DNA of 64,000 bases, taken from positions 2,381,001 to 2,445,000 of the forward strand of contig CP119309.1 in the NCBI GenBank assembly GCA_029203145.1. The letters are read 5' to 3'. How positions within the stretch are numbered: position 1 is the first letter of the stretch; the number at the start of each line of letters is the position of its first letter. The notes below the pieces were generated by a model. That model was not told where the DNA came from. It saw only the letters and a program-made list of their open reading frames with translations, and did not search any database. This DNA comes from Candidatus Brevundimonas phytovorans. GTDB lineage: Bacteria > Pseudomonadota > Alphaproteobacteria > Caulobacterales > Caulobacteraceae. Position numbers and translations under genes: made by a program. Below are positions 35,828 through 47,558 of this stretch, in pieces.

Positions 35828-36541
35828 TTACGCGGGAATCCTCGCCCCGTCCCATGCGAATACGCCGCCGCTGTCAGCCGGCGTCAGACCCTCGATCACC
35901 GTCAGCAAGCTGGCCGCCGAAAAGGCCGGGGAGAACAGCTTCTCGGGCTTGACCCCGCGCTGGAAGGGCGCGCTCAGGGCCGTGTCCACCGTGCCGGGAT
36001 GCAGGCCCGCGACCACCGCTTGCGGATGGGTGCGTGCCAGTTCCACCGACAGGGTCTTGAGGATCATGTTCAGCGCCGCCTTGGACGCCCGATAGCTGTG
36101 CCAGCCGCCCAGCCGGTTGTCGCTGATGGAGCCGACCCGCGCCGACAGGGCCGCGAACACCGCCCGCTGGTCGCGCGGCAGCAGAGGCAGGAAGTGACGC
36201 GCCGCCAGCGCCGGGCCAACGGCGTTGATCCGGTAATCGCGCATCAGATGCTCCGCCGACAGCTCGCGCCAGCTGCGTTCGGGCGTCTGGCCGGAGTGCA
36301 GCACGCCGGTCGCCACAATGATAAGGCTGGGCGCCGGACCTTCGGCGATGCGCGCGGCGGCGGCGGCCATGCCGGCCTCGTCCTCCAGATCGAGGAGACC
36401 ATGCGTCACGCCGTCGAGGGGCGCGACCGGCGTGCGCGACAGGCCGTGCACCACGCGGTCGCCCGCCTGCCCCAGTTGCTGCGCCAGCGCCCGCCCCACG
36501 CCGCCCGACACGCCGATAATGATCGCCGAACCCTGCGTCAT
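35828..36541 (-). CDS. Short-chain dehydrogenase/reductase (C-factor/CsgA-like)
   Basis: The protein has 237 residues from ATG 36541. NAD(P) motif: IIIGVSGGVGRALAQQL; catalytic YRASKAALNMI (Tyr-x3-Lys) with an upstream Ser in ARVGSISDNRL; then GLHPGTVDTALSAPFQ. This matches the C-factor/CsgA-like SDR subgroup. The substrate is unknown. It precedes the APC transporter by 9 bases and is divergent from the HAD phosphatase gene across a 125-base gap. Confidence 0.9.
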   Translation of the reverse strand: MTQGSAIIIGVSGGVGRALAQQLGQAGDRVVHGLSRTPVAPLDGVTHGLLDLEDEAGMAAAAARIAEGPAPSLIIVATGVLHSGQTPERSWRELSAEHLMRDYRINAVGPALAARHFLPLLPRDQRAVFAALSARVGSISDNRLGGWHSYRASKAALNMILKTLSVELARTHPQAVVAGLHPGTVDTALSAPFQRGVKPEKLFSPAFSAASLLTVIEGLTPADSGGVFAWDGARIPA

Positions 36542-36666
36542 GGCTTTTGCTCTCCCTTGTCGTGGGGAAATACGCCGCGGAACCGTCTCTGGACCGATCA
36601 CGCCCTACCCTCGCCATCAGCGCGGGTCTAGGAAGCGGCCAGCCCCCGCCTCACCCTGGACGCCCC

Positions 36667-37365
36667 ATGACCATCACCACGGTCGGCCTCGATGCCGACG
36701 ATACGCTCTGGCACAACGAGACCATCTTCCGCCTGAGCCAGAAGCGGTTCGTGGACCTGCTGGCCGATCACGCCGACGAACCGGTGATGATGGAGCGCCT
36801 GTCGGTGGTCGAGCGGCGCAACCTGCGGCTCTATGGCTACGGGGTGAAGGGTTTCACCCTGTCCATGCTGGAGACGGCCATGGAGCTGTGCGACGGCGCC
36901 GCCCCGCCCCACATCATCCGCGAGATTCTGGCCGCCGGTCGCGAGATGCTGGCCCACCCGGTCGAGACCCTGCCCGGCGTCGACGAGGTTCTGGCCGAAC
37001 TGTCCGAGAAATACCGTCTGGTCCTGATCACCAAGGGCGACCTGATGGATCAGGAACGCAAGCTGGCGGCCTCCGGCCTCGGCGACCTGTTCGCCGCCGT
37101 CGAGATCGTGTCGGAAAAGGACCGCTCGACCTATGACCGCATCTTCGCCCGCCACGGCACCGGCGCGGCCGAGGCCGTCATGGCCGGCAACTCGATGAAG
37201 TCCGACGTCCTGCCCGCCATCGAGGCCGGAGCCTTCGCCGCCCACATCCCCTACCACATCACCTGGGCGCATGAATTGGCCGACGCGCCCGAGGGGCATC
37301 CCCGCTATGTCAGCCTCAGCCGCATCGGCGAACTGCCCGACTGGATCGCGGCCATCGACCAGTAG
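36667..37365 (+). CDS. HAD family hydrolase
   Basis: The protein has 232 residues from ATG 36667. HAD motif I is GLDADDTLWHNE (nucleophile Asp and the Asp two residues on), motif II LITKGDLM, motif III Lys in VSEKDRSTY, motif IV GNSMKSDVLPAIEAG. A helical cap lies between motifs I and II (subclass C1). It probably dephosphorylates a small metabolite; the substrate is unknown. The position upstream of rraB and carB (168-base gap) does not prove a link. Confidence 0.9.
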   Translation: MTITTVGLDADDTLWHNETIFRLSQKRFVDLLADHADEPVMMERLSVVERRNLRLYGYGVKGFTLSMLETAMELCDGAAPPHIIREILAAGREMLAHPVETLPGVDEVLAELSEKYRLVLITKGDLMDQERKLAASGLGDLFAAVEIVSEKDRSTYDRIFARHGTGAAEAVMAGNSMKSDVLPAIEAGAFAAHIPYHITWAHELADAPEGHPRYVSLSRIGELPDWIAAIDQ

Positions 37366-37533
37366 GGGAAATCCCCGCCCGCCTCATTCCGGCCCTTGCT
37401 CCCCCGGCCCCTCGTCTCTAAACGGACCGCTTAACCGACAACCTGAACGGATCGGTCGCGGGGGTTCGCCCTGCGTCCGGTTTCTTCGCGCGCGTGGAGC
37501 CCGCCGCTGACCAGTCATGAGGAAAAGGATGCT

Positions 37534-37809
37534 ATGGTGCGCGCTGCTCTGGCCGAGCAGGGCGACAGCGGGATCACCCCGCGCCATACGCTGTTCTACT
37601 TCTATGGCGACGGCGACCACGGCGACCTCAACGAGGTGGCCCGCCGCGCCGGGTTCCTGACACGGGGCCAGGACGACATGACCGTTCTGGAGACGACCAT
37701 AGCGGTCGACGAGGCGTCGTTTTCGCCTGTGTCGGCCATGATGCAATCCTGGGCCGCGGCCTTCCAGCTCGACTACGACGGCTGGGAGTGCGCGGTCGTG
37801 ACGAACTGA
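37534..37809 (+). CDS. rraB: RraB-like ribonuclease E regulator
   Basis: The protein has 91 residues. HTLFYFYGDGDHGDLNEVARRAGFLT, VLETTIAVDEASFSPVSAMM and the closing LDYDGWECAV follow the RraB pattern, which ends in a conserved YDGWE segment. In E. coli RraB binds RNase E and reduces its cleavage of some RNAs. It ends 10 bases before carB, so the two are probably co-transcribed, an unusual pairing. The function is inferred by similarity; the fold match is good but the protein is short. Confidence 0.8.
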   Translation: MVRAALAEQGDSGITPRHTLFYFYGDGDHGDLNEVARRAGFLTRGQDDMTVLETTIAVDEASFSPVSAMMQSWAAAFQLDYDGWECAVVTN

Positions 37810-37819
37810 GTAGCAGCCG

Positions 37820-41119
<3,300 letters not shown>

Positions 41120-41141
41120 GCCACGGTTCAGTCCTGAGATC

Positions 41142-41173
41142 AGCCCCCGGCGTTCCGACGCCGGGGGCTTTTT
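41142..41173 (+). terminator. Terminator of carB
   Basis: A 12-bp stem AGCCCCCGGCGT/ACGCCGGGGGCT with a 4-base loop TCCG is followed by TTTTT. Confidence 0.93.
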
Positions 41174-41185
41174 CATATCCACATA

Positions 41186-41221
41186 TCCCGCTCATCCCGG
41201 CGTCCGCGGGGATGAGCGGGA
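41186..41221. repeat. Type C-related palindrome
   Basis: TCCCGCTCATCCC and GGGATGAGCGGGA are perfect inverted arms around about 10 bases. The arm end CCGCTCATCCC matches the outer end of the type C elements at 727 and 19531, so this looks like a short or collapsed form. Confidence 0.7.
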
Positions 41222-41281
41222 TGGCAACAAATTCTCAGCCATCCCTCAGGCACACTGCCGCTCCGAAGATTGAGCGACGCC

Positions 41282-41581
41282 ATGCACCTTTCCACAATCG
41301 ACCTGACCCTGTTGCTCCTGCTGGCGGGCAACCTGATCGCCTTCAGCCTGTTCTGGCTCGACAAGAGGGCGGCCGAGAACGGCGACTGGCGCATTTCTGA
41401 GAACACCCTGCTGTGGGCGGTCCTATTTGGCGGCCTGGGGGCCTGGATGGGTCAACACATTCTGCGCCACAAGACGCGGAAGGAGCCGTTCCGTTCTCGG
41501 CTGGGCTTTCGTCTGGCCCTCTATGTCGCGACCCTTTTGGCGGCTGCGGCCTATGTCATCTGGAAGGCGCTGGCCGCCTGA
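41282..41581 (+). CDS. DUF1294 family small membrane protein
   Basis: The protein has 99 residues from ATG 41282 (a TTG four codons upstream is an alternative). LLAGNLIAFSLFWLDKRAA, WRISENTLLWAVLFGGLGAWMGQHILRHKTRKEPFR and a last helix are the DUF1294 pattern, with its DK-A, RISE, GG--GA and RHKT-K-F signatures. Some DUF1294 members are fused to cold-shock domains; this one stands alone. Function is unknown. Confidence 0.9.
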   Translation: MHLSTIDLTLLLLLAGNLIAFSLFWLDKRAAENGDWRISENTLLWAVLFGGLGAWMGQHILRHKTRKEPFRSRLGFRLALYVATLLAAAAYVIWKALAA

Positions 41582-41645
41582 TCTCGTCGCCCCTTGCCGC
41601 CCCCTGTGAAAGGCATAAGCTCACCGCAGGGATCAGGGGGACATC

Positions 41646-42974
41646 ATGAAAAGACTATCGATCACGGCCGTGCTGGCCACGGTTCTGGCGGCGGGCGCGG
41701 TCCCGGCCATGGCCCAAGGCGCCGGAAGCGACGCCGGGCTGAAGGCGGCGGTCAAGGCGGACTATGACGCCAACCTCGGCGCCCTGTTCGACCACTTCCA
41801 CCGCAACCCCGAACTGTCGGGCATGGAGGTCCAGACCGCCGCCCGCATGGCGCAGGAACTGCGCGCCCTGGGCTATGACGTCACCACCGGCGTCGGCGGC
41901 ACCGGCGTGGTCGCAGTGCTGAAGAACGGCGCGGGGCCGACCGTCATGATCCGCGCCGACATGGACGGCCTGCCCCTGGTCGAGAACTCCGGCCTCGCCA
42001 ACGCCTCGACCGCGCGTCAGGTGGACTCGGACGGAACCGAGAAGCCCGTCATGCACGCCTGCGGCCACGACGTGCACATCACCGCCCTGGTCGGCACCGC
42101 CCGTCAGATGATGGCGCGCAAGGCCAACTGGTCCGGCACCCTGGTCCTGATCGCCCAGCCGGCCGAGGAGCGTATCTTCGGCGCGCGGGCCATGGTCAAC
42201 GACGGCCTCTACACCCGCTTCCCCAAGCCCGATTACGCCCTGGCCTTCCACGTCTCGGCGGACACGCCGACGGGCAAGATCGAAGCGCCGCTAGGCATCA
42301 CGTCCTCCAGCTCGGACAGCGTGGACATCACCGTGCATGGCGTCGGCACGCACGGGGCGTCGCCGCACCTGGGCGTCGATCCGGTGCTGGTCGCTTCGCA
42401 GATCGTGGTCTCGTTGCAATCTCTGCGCAGTCGCGAGACCAGCCCGCTGGAAGGGGCCGTCGTCACCGTCGGGGCCATCCACGGCGGCATCAAGCACAAC
42501 ATCATCTCCGACCGCGTCGATATGCAGCTGACAGTCCGCGCCGACAGCCCCGAGGTCCGCGCCCAGCTTCTGGATGGCATCGACCGCATCAGCCGCAACA
42601 CGGCCCTGGCGCTGGGCGTGCCCGAGGACAAGCTGCCGACCGTGACCCGTTCGGCGCTGGAGAATACGCCGGCGAACATCAACGACGCCGCCACCGCCGC
42701 CCGCGTCCGCGCCGCCTTCGTCGCCGGACTGGGCGAGGACGTCCTGCTCGATACGCCGCGCACCAGCATGGGCGCCGAGGACTTCGCCTATTTCGTCACC
42801 CCCGAAAGCGGGGTGAAGGGCGTCTATTTCAGCGTCGGCGGCACGCCCGCCGATCAGGCGGACAGCGCCCCCGGCCACCACTCGCCCCTGTTCCGCATCA
42901 CGCCGGAACCGGCCGTCACCCTGGGCGTCGAAGGCTCGGTCCTGGCCGCCGAAGCCCTGATGCCGCGGACATGA
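41646..42974 (+). CDS. M20D family amidohydrolase, secreted
   Basis: The protein has 442 residues. Signal peptide MKRLSITAVLATVLAAGAVPAMA ends before QGAGSD; GGGGAC precedes the ATG. M20D motifs: HRNPELSGMEVQTA, RADMDGLPL, MHACGHDVHITALVG (metal ligands), AQPAEERIFGARAM (catalytic/metal Glu pair) and PGHHSPLF at the end. Relatives hydrolyse N-acyl amino acids (hippurate hydrolase type), aminoacylase or IAA-amino acid conjugates. The periplasmic location and substrate are inferred. Confidence 0.93.
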   Translation: MKRLSITAVLATVLAAGAVPAMAQGAGSDAGLKAAVKADYDANLGALFDHFHRNPELSGMEVQTAARMAQELRALGYDVTTGVGGTGVVAVLKNGAGPTVMIRADMDGLPLVENSGLANASTARQVDSDGTEKPVMHACGHDVHITALVGTARQMMARKANWSGTLVLIAQPAEERIFGARAMVNDGLYTRFPKPDYALAFHVSADTPTGKIEAPLGITSSSSDSVDITVHGVGTHGASPHLGVDPVLVASQIVVSLQSLRSRETSPLEGAVVTVGAIHGGIKHNIISDRVDMQLTVRADSPEVRAQLLDGIDRISRNTALALGVPEDKLPTVTRSALENTPANINDAATAARVRAAFVAGLGEDVLLDTPRTSMGAEDFAYFVTPESGVKGVYFSVGGTPADQADSAPGHHSPLFRITPEPAVTLGVEGSVLAAEALMPRT

Positions 42975-43023
42975 AGGGCCCGGCCGACATCCAAACCCTG
43001 AGGCCGCGCGTATGGGGCGGGTC

Positions 43024-43692
43024 ATGATCACCGTCCATCACCTGAACAACTCCCGCTCGCAACGCGTGCTCTGGCTGCTCGAAGAGCTGGGCCTGCCCTA
43101 TGAGATCAAGCGCTATGAGCGAAACCCGGCCACCATGCTGGCCCCGCCCGAGCTGAGGGCGGTGCATCCGCTGGGCAAGTCGCCGGTTCTGGATGACGGC
43201 GAGGTCCGCGTGGCCGAGACCGGGGCCATCGTCGAATACCTGCTGGACGCCTATGACCCTGAGGGCCGGCTGCGGCCGGCGCGCGGCACGGCGGAGGGAC
43301 GGCGCTTCACCTACTGGCTTCACTACGCCGAGGGCTCGGCCATGCCGCCCCTGCTGCTGAAGCTGGTCTTCGCCCAGATGCCACGGCGGGCGCCGGGGCT
43401 GATGCGGCCCCTGGTCAAGGGCATCGCCGCCAAGGCGCAGACCGGCTTCATCGACCCACAGGTGAAGGCCCACGCGGACTGGCAAGAGGCCGAACTGGCT
43501 GCGACCGGCTGGTTCGCCGGGCCGGCGTTCAGCGCCGCCGACATCATGATGAGCTTCCCGCTGGAGGCCGCCGCCAGCCGCGCCGTTGATCTGGCGGCCT
43601 ATCCTCATATCGCGCGCTTCCTGGACGCCATCCATGCCCGTCCGGCCTGGAAACGCGCCCTGGAACGTGGCGGAGACTATGCCTATGCCTGA
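43024..43692 (+). CDS. Glutathione S-transferase family protein
   Basis: The protein has 222 residues from ATG 43024 (GGGGCGGG upstream, better than ATG 43012). The N-terminal thioredoxin-like domain has the cis-Pro segment HPLGKSPVLDDG and ETGAIVEYLL for glutathione binding; the N-terminal NSRSQRVLWLLEEL carries the likely catalytic Ser/Asn region. An all-helical C-terminal domain contains GPAFSAADIMMSFPLE (the N-capping box). The electrophile is unknown. It is 49 bases after the M20 gene, so they may share a transcript. Confidence 0.93.
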   Translation: MITVHHLNNSRSQRVLWLLEELGLPYEIKRYERNPATMLAPPELRAVHPLGKSPVLDDGEVRVAETGAIVEYLLDAYDPEGRLRPARGTAEGRRFTYWLHYAEGSAMPPLLLKLVFAQMPRRAPGLMRPLVKGIAAKAQTGFIDPQVKAHADWQEAELAATGWFAGPAFSAADIMMSFPLEAAASRAVDLAAYPHIARFLDAIHARPAWKRALERGGDYAYA

Positions 43693-43760
43693 CGCCCGCC
43701 TTGCCCGATCACGGCTTCGGGAGGGCGCAACCCCGGCGCGGCGCCGGCGTTTACGAGCCC

Positions 43761-43940
43761 ATGCGCCTTTCAGTCATTCAAGTCATCGCGGCCCTGTCCG
43801 CCGCCATCTGCGTCATCATCGCCTTTATCGCCGCAGGGGTGGGACTGATTTCCAGCGTCTTCATGCTGCTGGCCGTGGCGGCGCTCGGCTTTATCGCCTG
43901 GACCGCGATCCGCCGGGCCATGGGTCAGACCAAGCCCTGA
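43761..43940 (+). CDS. Small two-helix membrane protein
   Basis: The protein has 59 residues. Two hydrophobic helices (VIQVIAALSAAICVIIAFIAAGVGLI and VFMLLAVAALGFIAWTAI) are followed by a basic tail (RRAMGQTKP). No ribosome site is strong. An in-frame upstream ATG at 43701 would add 20 polar residues. Not a recognised family; the gene is likely but unproven. Confidence 0.5.
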   Translation: MRLSVIQVIAALSAAICVIIAFIAAGVGLISSVFMLLAVAALGFIAWTAIRRAMGQTKP

Positions 43941-44080
43941 TCCGTCCCGCCGATCATGCTCTTGAGTTTGGCGAAAGGGCGCCCTAGGCTCTCGGCCCCG
44001 ATCACGCGCGCCCCGTGATCGCGTCTGTGCTGATTACGTCTCTCATTAGTCTCAGGGCGAAACAAGAAATTCACGACACA

Positions 44081-44554
44081 ATGGAAAAAGTGCCGATGAC
44101 GGCCGAGGGCTACCGTGTCCTCGACGAACAGTTGAAGCAATTGAAGCAGGTCGAACGGCCGAGCGTCATCGCGGCCATCTCCGAGGCCCGCGAACACGGC
44201 GACCTGTCCGAAAACGCCGAGTATCACGCCGCCAAGGAACGCCAGGGCTGGATCGAAGGCTCGATCGCCGACATCGAGGACAAGCTGTCGCGCGCCCAGG
44301 TGATCGACGTCTCCAAGCTGTCGGGCAGCCAGGTCAAGTTCGGCGCCACCGTCACCTTCGTGGACGAAGACACCGAGGAAGAGGGCGTCTATCAGATCGT
44401 CGGCGAACACGAAGCCGATGTGAAGCTGGGCAAGATCTCCATCGCCTCGCCGATCGCCCGCGCCCTGATCTCGAAAAAGGTCGGCGACGTGGTCGAGGTC
44501 AACACGCCCGGCGGCGTGAAGGCCTATGAAATCCTCAAGGTCGAGTGGAAATAA
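44081..44554 (+). CDS. greA: Transcription elongation factor GreA
   Basis: The protein has 157 residues from ATG 44081 (MEKVPMTAEGYRVL, the usual alphaproteobacterial start); a longer in-frame reading is rejected. It has the N-terminal coiled coil (EQLKQLKQVERPSVIAAISEAREHGDLSENAEYHAAKERQ) whose acidic tip sits at the D-L-S-E loop, and a C-terminal FKBP-like domain (GKISIASPIARALISKKVGDVVEVNTPGG). It stimulates transcript cleavage in stalled RNA polymerase. The downstream ELM1 gene overlaps its last codons. Confidence 0.97.
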   Translation: MEKVPMTAEGYRVLDEQLKQLKQVERPSVIAAISEAREHGDLSENAEYHAAKERQGWIEGSIADIEDKLSRAQVIDVSKLSGSQVKFGATVTFVDEDTEEEGVYQIVGEHEADVKLGKISIASPIARALISKKVGDVVEVNTPGGVKAYEILKVEWK

Positions 44555-45576
44555 GCCCTTCTCTCGCTGAGAAGGCCACAGGGGCGCGCGGTTCTGCCGC
44601 GCGCCCTCTGTCTGTCTGGGTGGTGTCCGACGGCCGCACCGGCATCCAGAACCAGGCCCTGGGTCTGGCCGAGGCGGTCGCCCGCCTGACCCCCGCCGAC
44701 ATCGCCCTCAAGATCGTCCGCTGGCGGCCCCTGTTCGACCGCTGGCCGTCCAGCCTGAAGACCCCCGCCATGCTGGCGCCGGGCTCGTTTGATCCCCGCG
44801 CCGTGACCGACTGGCCCGATCTGTGGATCGCCACCGGGCGCGCCAGCCTGCCCCTGTCCGCCCGCGTGCGCGACTGGAGCGGCGGCAAGACCTTCACCGT
44901 CCAGACCCAGGACCCGCGCTGGAAGAACAGCGTCTATGACCTGATCGTCGCCCCGGCCCACGACGGTCTGGCCGGCGACAACGTCCTGGAGATCGTCGGC
45001 AGCCCCCACCGCATCACGCCGTCAAAGCTGGCCGAGGCCGCGCCCGCCTTCTCCGACCGCATCGCCCCCCTGCCCCATCCGCGTGTCGCGGTGATGATCG
45101 GCGGTCGGTCCAAGGCCTTTGACCTGCCGCCCGCCCATGCGGTGGCGCTGGCCGATCAGATCAAGACGGCGATAGAGACGGCGAACGGCTCTCTGCTGCT
45201 GACCTTCTCGCGCCGCACGCCCGAGGCGGCGAAAGCCGTCATGACCGAGCGCCTGTCGGCCCTGCCGGGCTGGATCTGGGACGGAACGGGCGACAACCCC
45301 CTGTTCGCCATGCTGGACGCCGCTGACCACGTCCTCGTCACCGAGGACAGCGCCAATATGGCTGCGGAGGCCGCCTCGACCGGCAAGCCGGTCCACGTCC
45401 TGCCCATGATCCCGCTCAAGCCCGCCGGCAAGTTCGCCCGGCTTCACGCCGACCTGATGACCCACGGCGCCGCGCGGCCCTTTGACGGATCGCTGCAGCC
45501 CTGGACCTACGCCCCGCTCAACGAGACCGAGCGCGCAGCCAGGGCGGTGCTGGAGGCCATGGCCGCGCGCGGCTAG
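44545..45576 (+). CDS. ELM1/DUF1022 family protein (mitochondrial-fission ELM1-like)
   Basis: The protein has 343 residues from GTG 44545, overlapping greA by 10 bases. VWVVSDGRTGIQNQALGLAEAV, the central QTQDPRWK and RVAVMIGGRSKAF, and the C-terminal VTEDSANMAAEAASTGKPVHVLPM resemble the DUF1022/ELM1 fold, related to GT-B glycosyltransferases. Plant ELM1 recruits fission proteins; bacterial members are often thought to be envelope glycosyltransferases. Function here is unknown. Coupled to greA, it ends in a 21-bp perfect inverted repeat. Confidence 0.9.
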   Translation: MEISPSLAEKATGARGSAARPLSVWVVSDGRTGIQNQALGLAEAVARLTPADIALKIVRWRPLFDRWPSSLKTPAMLAPGSFDPRAVTDWPDLWIATGRASLPLSARVRDWSGGKTFTVQTQDPRWKNSVYDLIVAPAHDGLAGDNVLEIVGSPHRITPSKLAEAAPAFSDRIAPLPHPRVAVMIGGRSKAFDLPPAHAVALADQIKTAIETANGSLLLTFSRRTPEAAKAVMTERLSALPGWIWDGTGDNPLFAMLDAADHVLVTEDSANMAAEAASTGKPVHVLPMIPLKPAGKFARLHADLMTHGAARPFDGSLQPWTYAPLNETERAARAVLEAMAARG

Positions 45577-45582
45577 GATCCA

Positions 45583-45629
45583 CCCCGAATCGTCACCCTC
45601 GGGCTTGTCCCGAGGGTGACGATTCGGGG
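45583..45629. repeat. 21-bp perfect inverted repeat between convergent ELM1 and DUF389 genes
   Basis: Arms 45583-45603 and 45609-45629 pair without mismatch around CTTGT and contain CGTCACCCTCGGG and its complement. It probably terminates both genes, although no T-run follows on either side. Confidence 0.8.
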
Positions 45630-45636
45630 TCATTGC

Positions 45637-47142
45637 CTAGCCCAGCGACAGCCGCGCCAGGTTCTGATCGCCCCGACGGCACTCCGGCCCCGGTTCAGCG
45701 CGGATCGAGACGCCCGCCGCCGCCAGCTGGGCGCGAAAGGCCTCGCCCGCATTCGGCTGGGGTTCCTGGCCTTCGCCGACCGCTGCGCCCGGCGCAGGGC
45801 GGCAGTCGCGCACCGCGGGACTGGCCCGCCAGCGGGTCAGAGCCCAGACCGCCCGCGCCCGCGCGCCTGCATCGCTCAGATCGACCACGGACAGTTCCTG
45901 AACCGGCGGCGTGACCCAGACATCCACGCCTTCAAAGCGTCCACGCAGTCCCGCCTCCAGGGCATAGGCGCTGGCCAGATCCAGCCCGGCGTCGGGCCGC
46001 AGCAGGACGATGGCGCGCCGTCCCTCGGCGTCCACCATCACCGCGTCCGTGGCGAAGGGCACGGCGTCGGACAGGCGGGTGCGCAGAGTCGCCGTGGGGT
46101 CGGCCGCCGAGGTGGTGCTGGCCTGAACCGCGCGCGCGGCGGCTTGCGGGTCGGCCACGACGATCTGATCCAGGGTCGCCGTCACCGGCGTATGCAGGGC
46201 CGCCGACAGCCGGGCCTGAAGCTGGCCTTGGGCGTCGGCGACCAGCTTCTTCGTGCTGACCAGAGCCGAAACCACCACGCCACGGCCCTCGCTGCGGGCG
46301 TCCAGAAGGGTGATGCGAGAATCCGCCCCGGCGAAGATGTCGGCCACCGCCGTCCGCGTCTCGGCCGTGGCCCGGCTCTCCAGTCCGATGGCCCTCAGCG
46401 AGATCACCAGCGGGATCGACAGCAGGACGAAGACCGCCAGCACCGCCATCCCCCGCCACGGCGAGGGCCGCTCCATCAGCCGCGGCCGGAAGCCGTAGAA
46501 GCCCGCCGTCAGCGTCGCCGACAGGGCGATGGCCACCAGATTGGTCATGAACAGATAGAAGGCCCCCACCGAGATCGACAGCTCCCCCGTGCCGATGCCG
46601 AAGCCGACGGTGGCCACCGGCGGCATCAGGGCCGTGGCGATGGCCACGCCGATAATGGTCTCGCCGCGCTGGCGGATCACCGCATAGGCCCCCGCCACCC
46701 CGGAAAAGACCGCGATCAGCAGGTCGAAGAAGTTGGGCCGGGTCCGCGCCAGAATCTCGCTGGTCGGCTCCTTCAGCGGCGACAGCAGGGTCAGCAGAAT
46801 GGCCACCGTCAGGGCCGTCGCCATACCGACCGCCAGACAGGTCAGCGACTGCTTCAGCCGACGCCAGTCCAGCAGGGCCAGTGAAAAGCCCAGAGCCACG
46901 ATCGGCCCCATCATCGGCGACACCAGCATGGCCCCGATGACCACGGCTGGTGACGACAGCATCAGACCGAGGGCCGCGATGGCGGCCGAGATCACCGTCA
47001 TCATCAAATAGCGGCCGCTCAAACCGCCGTTGTCATAGACCGAAGCCTCGACCGCCTCCCGATCCACCCCGCGCCGCGCTGCGGCCAGCAGACGGCGCAG
47101 ATAGCTGCGCGTTTCACGGACCGGATCGGCGGCTGAGGTCAT
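45637..47142 (-). CDS. DUF389 family membrane protein
   Basis: The protein has 501 residues. DUF389 core: MMTVISAAIAALGLMLSSPAVVIGAMLVSPMMGPIVALG, then AVFSGVAGAYAVIRQRGETIIGVAIATALMPPVATVGFGI and further membrane helices; about 6-8 helices lie in the first 280 residues. The last 220 residues are soluble, with an Ala/Arg-rich tail of unknown fold. The family is conserved with unknown function. It is on the minus strand after the small membrane protein, 49 bases away. Confidence 0.9.
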   Translation of the reverse strand: MTSAADPVRETRSYLRRLLAAARRGVDREAVEASVYDNGGLSGRYLMMTVISAAIAALGLMLSSPAVVIGAMLVSPMMGPIVALGFSLALLDWRRLKQSLTCLAVGMATALTVAILLTLLSPLKEPTSEILARTRPNFFDLLIAVFSGVAGAYAVIRQRGETIIGVAIATALMPPVATVGFGIGTGELSISVGAFYLFMTNLVAIALSATLTAGFYGFRPRLMERPSPWRGMAVLAVFVLLSIPLVISLRAIGLESRATAETRTAVADIFAGADSRITLLDARSEGRGVVVSALVSTKKLVADAQGQLQARLSAALHTPVTATLDQIVVADPQAAARAVQASTTSAADPTATLRTRLSDAVPFATDAVMVDAEGRRAIVLLRPDAGLDLASAYALEAGLRGRFEGVDVWVTPPVQELSVVDLSDAGARARAVWALTRWRASPAVRDCRPAPGAAVGEGQEPQPNAGEAFRAQLAAAGVSIRAEPGPECRRGDQNLARLSLG

Positions 47143-47191
47143 GACATCACCCTGTTCCTTGAAGGAGCATGGGCCTCCACGACGATGTGCG

Positions 47192-47488
47192 TCAATCGCC
47201 CCCGCCGCCGCCGTCAGACCCGCCGCAGTCCGCGCTGGGCGCGCAGTGGCTGCCGCTCGATGTCGAAGCGCCGCCGTCCGACACCATGGGCGAGCCGTCA
47301 GCCGCCTTCTTGCCGCTCTGCGCCTTCAGATGGCCGAACCCCATCAGGGCCACGCCCAGCCCCGCCCCGACGGCCACGCCCAGCGAAAGGCCCAGCGCCA
47401 GGTTGTCGACGGCCTTGCCGAAAGCGACCCCGATCGCCAGTCCGACGCCGATCCCGACGGGCAGAAAGGCCGCGCTTCTGTTGCTCAT
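47192..47488 (-). CDS. Small membrane protein with Cys/Gly-rich tail
   Basis: The protein has 98 residues from ATG 47488 (GCGAGGGGA upstream). One or two Gly/Ala/Val-rich helices (FLPVGIGVGLAIGVAFGKAV and LALGLSLGVAVGAGLGVALMGFG) form glycine-zipper-like segments. The C-terminal tail is low complexity (SHCAPSADCGGSDGGGGGD) with two Cys. No family recognised. It is divergent from trxB with a 70-base gap; the neighbour is a thioredoxin reductase, and the Cys pair might hint at redox handling, but that is speculation. Confidence 0.6.
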   Translation of the reverse strand: MSNRSAAFLPVGIGVGLAIGVAFGKAVDNLALGLSLGVAVGAGLGVALMGFGHLKAQSGKKAADGSPMVSDGGASTSSGSHCAPSADCGGSDGGGGGD

Positions 47489-47558
47489 GATCAAATCCCC
47501 TCGCTTGAAACGACACGCTAGCATCGCGCATTCGGGAATCAGCCCTTAAATAGGCGTC

